64,000 nt of DNA from contig NZ_JAXCIL010000001.1 in NCBI RefSeq assembly GCF_034387475.1, positions 124,001 to 188,000 of the forward strand, in the 5' to 3' direction. Position numbers and translations under genes: made by a program. The notes under the pieces were generated by a model. It did no database searches, was not told the origin of the DNA, and saw nothing but the letters and a program-made list of their open reading frames with translations. Origin of the DNA: Pseudomonas sp. Teo4 (lineage in GTDB: Bacteria; Pseudomonadota; Gammaproteobacteria; Pseudomonadales; Pseudomonadaceae). Each line of letters begins with the position of its first letter. Positions within the stretch are counted from its first letter, which is position 1. Positions 59,566-64,000 of the stretch are shown in pieces.

Positions 59566-60020
59566 TCAGAGGTTCTTCTGCAGGTTGTCGCGCAATTCCA
59601 GCAGTTCAGCCTGCAGCTGCTGCAAGCGTTCCAGGCTGTGCCCGCTGGCCTTGAGAATGCATTGCGGCACGCTCCTGGCCTGTTGTTGCAGGGCGCGGCC
59701 TTTGTCGGTCAGTTGTACCAGCACGACGCGTTCGTCCTCGCGGCTGCGGGTGCGCTTGAGCAGGCCTTCGCTTTCCAGGCGTTTTAGCAGGGGGTAAGTG
59801 AGCCAGGGTCGGTGAGCAGGCGCTGGCTGATTTCGCCCACGGTCAGGCCGTCCTGCTCCCATAGCACGAGCATGGCCAGGTATTGCGGGTAGGTCAGCCC
59901 CAGCGCCTGAAGCAGCGGCTTGTAGACCTTGGTCATCAGCAACGAGGTGGAGTGCAGGGCGAAGCAGACCTGGTTGTCCAGCAGCAACTCGTCACAGGGG
60001 GCTTTGGGGTCGGCGTTCAT
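59566..60020 (-). CDS. ohrR: MarR-family peroxide sensor OhrR (one frameshift)
   Basis: About 151 residues. The redox Cys19 lies in [22 protein letters not shown]; the DNA-binding wing is seen at [25 protein letters not shown] and [20 protein letters not shown] base is missing near 59800 in the recognition-helix region. Oxidation of the cysteine by organic peroxides releases DNA and induces ohr, as known for Xanthomonas and Pseudomonas OhrR. Confidence 0.93.
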
Positions 60021-60098
60021 GCAGGTCCTTGAATATGATCAATGGGAAAATCTAGCACGCTGATGATTGGCGCGCTCATTGCCAGCGCAGTTCGCTTC

Positions 60099-61030
60099 TC
60101 AGGGCCAGGTCCCAAGGCGGATCGGGCTGAAGCGGCTCTTGAGGAATTCGAGCAGCAAACGGCTGCGAGAGTTCGTTTCGTGTTCAAGGCGCAGCGCATA
60201 AATACCGCTGGTCTCAGGTTCGGGCAGGCCGCCTTCGCAGAAAAGCGGGATCAGCTCGCCGCGCAGCAGGTATTCGCTGATCAGCCAAGTGGGCAGGTGC
60301 GCGACACCCAGGCCTGCGAGTGCGCCGAACAGCAGGGTTTCGGCATTGTTGGCGGCCATGCGCATGCGTTGCGGGCGATACAGGCGGGTTTGCCCCGCGA
60401 CTGTGAAACGCCAGGCAAATGGCGGCGCGAGCCCGTCCCAGTCCAGGCCGTCATGGCCGGGCAGCTCGCTGGGGCAAGCCGGCACGCCACGGCTGGCCAG
60501 GTAGGCGGGCTGGCGCAGGCGATGCGCACCATATAGGCCAGCGGCGTGGCGACCAGGCGGGTGTCGGCCAGGGGGCCGGCGCGCAGCACCAGGTCCACCT
60601 CGCCCAGGTGGCTGCCGTGCAGGTCGACGAAGCTGTCGATCAGCCGCAGCTGAACGTCCAGGCCCGGGTAAGCCACCAGAAAGTCGGCGATGGCTGGAGC
60701 CAGGTGGCGACGGCCAAAGGCAGCCGGAGCATCGATGCGAATCAGGCCTTCCGGGGCATTGCTCAGCGACACCGCTTCAGCCCGGGCCAGGCGCAGCTCC
60801 TCGATGATGCGCCGGGCGCGTTCGGCGAAGGCATTGCCGGCCGGTGTGGCGCGCACGGCGTGGGTGCTGCGCACGAACAGGCGGCTGCCGACGGCTGCCT
60901 CCAGGTTGTCGATGCGCCGCGCCACCGCCGAGGGCGTCAGCGGGTGGCGACGGGCGGCGGCGGAGAAGCTGCCGGTTTCCAATACATCGAGAAACAGGCT
61001 CAGTTGTTCAGTCAGTGTGTCAGGGCTCAT
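60099..61030 (-). CDS. LysR family transcriptional regulator (one frameshift)
   Basis: About 310 residues. The helix-turn-helix is at SFSAAARRHPLTPSAVARRIDNLEAAVGSRLFVRSTH, then the LysR effector domain. A base is missing near 60507 (IACASPAYLASRGVPACPSEL expected). It begins 112 bases from a divergent TauE/SafE-type permease gene, the probable target. Confidence 0.9.
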
Positions 61031-61142
61031 GGTGACTCTGCTTTGCGAAAAACGCATAGCCATTGTGCGTTGTTGTGCGTTTCCCCGCCAGCCCCGACTG
61101 GGTAGCATGCGCTGATTGAAAACGCAGGCGGATGAGGCCCTG

Positions 61143-61891
61143 ATGATCGAGTGGTTGATGTATATCGTGCTGGGCGCCGGCCTGGGCACCATGGGTGGGC
61201 TGTTCGGCATTGGCGGTGGGTTGATCGCGATCCCGGCGTTGGGTGTGTTGTTTGGTCTTGATCAGCAGTTGGCACAAGGCACTGCGCTGGTAATGGTGGT
61301 GCCGAACGTATTGCTGGCGCTGTGGCGTTACCACCAACGCAATCGCATCGAACTGCGTCATGCGCTGCCGCTGTCGCTGTGCAGCCTGCTGTTCGCCTGG
61401 CTGGGTTCGATCTGGGCGGTGGGGATCGATGCACATTCCATGCGCCTGGGCTTTGTCGGGTTTCTGGTGGCCCTGGCCATCTGGAATGTGGCGCGGATGT
61501 TCCTCAAGGTGGCGCCGCCCTCCACCGAGCTGCGCTACCCTGGCCGTGGCTGGGCGTGCTGGGCAGTTTCTCGGGCGCCATGGGTGGCTTGTTCGGGGTG
61601 GGTGGGGCAGTGGTTGCCACGCCGATTCTGACCAGCGTGTTCGGCACCACCCAGGTGGTGGCCCAAGGGTTGTCGTTGGCCCTGGCGGCACCTAGCACGG
61701 CCGTGACCTTGCTGACTTATGGCGTGCATCACAGCGTGAACTGGAGCGTGGGAATTCCGCTGGCGGTGGGTGGATTGCTCAGCATCAGCTGGGGTGTGAG
61801 GCTTGCCCATGCACTGCCAGAGAAGGTACTGCGGGCGATGTTCTGCGTGTTTTTGGTGGTGTGTGCGGTGATGTTGGGGTTTGAGCTGTAA
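61143..61891 (+). CDS. TauE/SafE (TSUP) family permease (one frameshift)
   Basis: About 249 residues, eight membrane helices with the two repeated half-domains: GTMGGLFGIGGGLIAIPAL near the N-terminus and GAMGGLFGVGGAVVATPIL in the second half. TSUP proteins export or import sulfur-containing or small organic anions. A base is missing near 61540. An in-frame ATG nine codons earlier is possible. Divergent from a LysR gene. Confidence 0.9.
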
Positions 61892-61920
61892 GCGACGGCA
61901 AGTTTTGTGCTGGCTGGGCT

Positions 61921-61991
61921 GGCCTCATCGCCGGCAAGCCGGCTCCCACAGGGCAGCATTGAACCTGTAGGAGCCGGCTTGCCGGCGATTG
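61921..61991. repeat. REP pair (GCCGGCAAGCCGGC type)
   Basis: Inverted units ~20 bases apart, between the convergent permease and LysR genes. Confidence 0.92.
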
Positions 61992-61999
61992 CTTTTGGT

Positions 62000-62851
62000 T
62001 CATTTGAAACCCTCCGCGATGTAGTCGGCCATGCAGTCGGTAATCGGTGACTGGGTTTGCGGATTGCGCAGCAACATCACATTGGCCAGCGGCAGCTGCG
62101 GCAAGCCGCTTTGTTCACCCAGAACGCGGACATTGCCGCCAATCAGGCTCTGCAACTGCGCCGTCACCGCCAACCCTGCGGTGACGATGGCGAAAATCGC
62201 CGCCAGGCTGGGGCTTGTGTAGGCGATTCGATAGTCGATGCTCTGGGCCTCCAGGGCGTTGCAGGTCCAGGCGCGGCAGAAGCAATCGGTGTTGAACAGC
62301 GCCAATGGCATGGGCCGTTGCTCGTGCGGGCAGAAGCCTTCCGCGGCGGCCCAGACCAGGCGTTCCTGGCGCAGCAACTGGCCGACTTCGTTGCCCGGTT
62401 CACGGGTGACGATGGTCAGGTCCAGGTCCTGACGCAGCATCAGTTGCTTGGACGAGTCGCAGTGCACCTCCACCTGTACCAGCGGGTAGGCCTGGGCGAA
62501 GCTGGAGAGGATGGTCGGCAGAAAACGCATGGCGTAGTCGTCTGGGGTACCGATACGCACCACCCCGACCATGTGCGGCATGCGCAGGGTGTTGAACACC
62601 TCGCCATGCAGCTTGAGGATGCGCCGGGCATAGCCCAACAGCACTTGCCCCTCGGCGGTCAGGCGTACCTGGCGGCCGTCGCGCTCGAACAGCTGGCGCT
62701 GGAGAATGTCTTCTTCCAGGCGTTTCATCTGCATGCTGACCGCCGACTGGGTGCGGTTGACCACTTCGCCGGCACGGGTGAAGCCGCCTTGTTCGGCGAT
62801 GGCGACGAAGGTGCGCAGCACGTCGGCGTCGAGACTCTGATACTGGGACAT
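62000..62851 (-). CDS. LysR family regulator, LrhA/HexA-like
   Basis: 283 residues, intact. LDADVLRTFVAIAEQGGFTRAGEVVNRTQSAVSMQMKRLE is the LrhA/PecT/HexA style of helix-turn-helix. The start is the ATG giving MSQYQSLDAD; the frame is open upstream but non-coding in appearance. LrhA-like regulators control motility and surface properties. It faces a divergent DUF1127 gene with ~96 bases between. Confidence 0.9.
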   Translation of the reverse strand: MSQYQSLDADVLRTFVAIAEQGGFTRAGEVVNRTQSAVSMQMKRLEEDILQRQLFERDGRQVRLTAEGQVLLGYARRILKLHGEVFNTLRMPHMVGVVRIGTPDDYAMRFLPTILSSFAQAYPLVQVEVHCDSSKQLMLRQDLDLTIVTREPGNEVGQLLRQERLVWAAAEGFCPHEQRPMPLALFNTDCFCRAWTCNALEAQSIDYRIAYTSPSLAAIFAIVTAGLAVTAQLQSLIGGNVRVLGEQSGLPQLPLANVMLLRNPQTQSPITDCMADYIAEGFK

Positions 62852-62947
62852 TGCATCAATCTCCGAGATGCATGGCATCAGAAACATTCGTTGGATTGAT
62901 CTTAAGCCTGGCCTGAGACTGGAGCCATCAACACGGAGGGCTTCACG

Positions 62948-63166
62948 ATGAAAGGTCATGTCAGCAGCATCCAGCAACCTGCCTTTTCCCTGAACCACCT
63001 GTGGCATGCGGCCGTCGAGCGTTCGGCGCGCTGGCTGCAGCTGTACCGCCAGCGTCAGGAGCTGGCTCGCCTCAGTGATGCGACCTTGCATGATTTGGGG
63101 TTGAGTCGTGCCGACATCCAGCAAGAGGCGGATCGGCACTTTTGGGATGACCCGCTACGTAAATGA
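62948..63166 (+). CDS. DUF1127 domain small protein
   Basis: 72 residues. The C-terminal Arg-rich DUF1127 motif is clear: QRQELARLSDATLHDLGLSRADI. Small DUF1127 proteins in alphaproteobacteria bind RNA and affect phosphate and carbon metabolism; their role in Pseudomonas is unknown. CACGGAGGGCTTCACG gives a good ribosome site. Likely regulated by the divergent LysR gene. Confidence 0.9.
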   Translation: MKGHVSSIQQPAFSLNHLWHAAVERSARWLQLYRQRQELARLSDATLHDLGLSRADIQQEADRHFWDDPLRK

Positions 63167-63212
63167 GGGGGAGAGCAGAGGCGCATGTCTTTGGTTTTTT
63201 GGCGCCTTTGAG

Positions 63213-63431
63213 ATCGAGCGCCGCCCGCGCGCGCATCGCGAGCAAGGCTCGCTCCTACGTTTGTTTCGGGCCAATTACTCCTGTGGGATTTGCGCGCGAA
63301 CGCTGTAGCGCATGACTCGATATCGTGTCGTACAAACAAGGCGGTCGCGCGCGATGGCACAGACGTGACTGGCCAAAAACAAACGTAGGAGCGAGCCTTG
63401 CTCGCGATGCGCCGCGCGGGCGGCGCTCGAT
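63213..63431. repeat. 219-bp composite palindromic element, copy 4
   Basis: Same design and core orientation as the copy at 27331, with a two-base shortening in the left arm (CCGCGCGCGCATCG versus CCGCGCGGCGCATCG). It lies between the DUF1127 gene and the convergent DAHP synthase. Confidence 0.93.
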
Positions 63432-63472
63432 CTAATAGGCGTCTCAAACCTCAAGACATGCCCTGATAACAG

Positions 63473-64000
63473 TCAGCGCCTTACCTGTTTCAGGGTTTCG
63501 GCAATCAAGAACGCCAGCTCCAACGACTGATCGGCGTTCATGCGCGGGTCGCAGTGGGTGTGGTAGCGGTCGGACAGCGCGTCCTCGGTGATCGGCCGGG
63601 CACCGCCGATGCATTCGGTGACGTTCTGCCCGGTCATCTCGATATGAATACCGCCCGCATGGCTGCCCTCGGCCTGGTGCACCTGGAAGAACTGCTTCAC
63701 TTCGTCCAGGATCTGCGCAAAGTCGCGGGTCTTGTAGCCGCTGCTGGCCTTGATGGTGTTGCCGTGCATCGGGTCGGAACTCCACAGCACCTTGCGCCCC
63801 TCGCGCTCGACGGTGCGGATCAGCCCTGGCAGGTGCTCGCCCACCTTGCCGGCGCCCATGCGCACGATCAGGTTCAGGCGGCCGGGGTCGTTGTCCGGGT
63901 TGAGGGTGTCGATCAGGCGGATCAATTCCTCGGGGTTCATGCTCGGGCCGACCTTCACCCCGATCGGGTTGTGCACGCCGCGCAGGAATTCCACATGGGC
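63473..64000 (-). CDS. Class II DAHP synthase, C-terminal part (5' end outside window)
   Basis: The last 175 codons of a plant-type 3-deoxy-D-arabino-heptulosonate 7-phosphate synthase. Signatures: [22 protein letters not shown] (metal-binding), [19 protein letters not shown] and [19 protein letters not shown]. It condenses PEP and erythrose-4-phosphate, opening the shikimate route that ends at AroC (35.9 kb). The frame is open to the window edge. Confidence 0.95.
   Translation of the reverse strand, partial: AHVEFLRGVHNPIGVKVGPSMNPEELIRLIDTLNPDNDPGRLNLIVRMGAGKVGEHLPGLIRTVEREGRKVLWSSDPMHGNTIKASSGYKTRDFAQILDEVKQFFQVHQAEGSHAGGIHIEMTGQNVTECIGGARPITEDALSDRYHTHCDPRMNADQSLELAFLIAETLKQVRR

Noticed and set aside
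1..64000. CRISPR array
   Set aside because: Repeats are palindromic REP elements in separate intergenic sites, not regular direct repeats with unique spacers.
1..64000. Insertion sequence or prophage
   Set aside because: No transposase, integrase or phage structural gene was found; the palindromic elements carry no coding sequence.

Overview
The window looks like a chromosome segment from the Pseudomonas putida group. Evidence: high-GC core genes in Pseudomonas-like order (prmB/aroC/MFS; earP-efp-ohr-ohrR), three flavours of short palindromic REP sequence in the gaps, and Pseudomonas-typical families (DUF2897, DUF3509, an HBM-type chemoreceptor, class II DAHP synthase). This assignment comes from recognising families; no database search was run.

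Layout. (1) 1-10.5 kb is the 3' part of an O-antigen cluster: end of an asparagine synthase-like amidotransferase, two glycosyltransferases, a WbpV-like/WbpL/WbpM initiation module, then rmlBDAC for dTDP-L-rhamnose. (2) 10.8-13.6 kb has a ComEA-like helix-hairpin-helix protein and an AT-rich O-acyltransferase that looks acquired. (3) 13.8-19.5 kb has DUF2897, pyrF, an O-antigen ligase-like protein, a GT2 glycosyltransferase and two poorly characterised LPS-type proteins. (4) 19.5-33.5 kb is mostly metabolic and housekeeping: reductases, a kinase-like protein, an MFS exporter with a divergent MocR regulator, an HBM chemoreceptor, a BenE transporter, GST, glutaredoxin, folE, an Smr protein, a cysteine-hydrolase homologue and prmB. 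(5) 33.8-49.4 kb has a hydrolase, aroC, an MFS/ARD-like gene pair, a ZIP transporter, an LtaS-type phosphoglycerol transferase, RraB, a cytochrome c, a glutamine amidotransferase, CorA, PlsC and a crotonase. (6) 49.6-64 kb has tRNA-Ser(GGA), a TonB-dependent receptor, a second MFS, a BdcA-like SDR with a divergent LysR, a GreA/B-like factor, earP-efp, ohr-ohrR, two LysR/target pairs, DUF1127 and the start of a class II DAHP synthase.

How genes connect. rmlBDAC makes dTDP-L-rhamnose, which is both an LPS precursor and the donor used by EarP to rhamnosylate Arg32 of EF-P. Both ends of that pathway are here. ohrR-ohr is a self-contained peroxide sensor/effector pair. Several regulators sit divergent to likely targets (MocR/MFS, LysR/BdcA-like SDR, LysR/TSUP, LysR/DUF1127).

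Data quality. About 30 genes are broken by roughly 40 small frameshifts, nearly all one base lost in a G or C run. They hit essential-type genes (aroC twice) as often as accessory ones, so I read them as consensus sequencing errors and annotate across them. Spans of such genes are given as the inferred full gene.

The most notable non-coding signal is a family of four ~220-bp, nearly fully palindromic elements (27331, 33559, 49853, 63213). Each lies between the 3' ends of convergent transcription units. They appear to be a large composite REP/MITE-like element.
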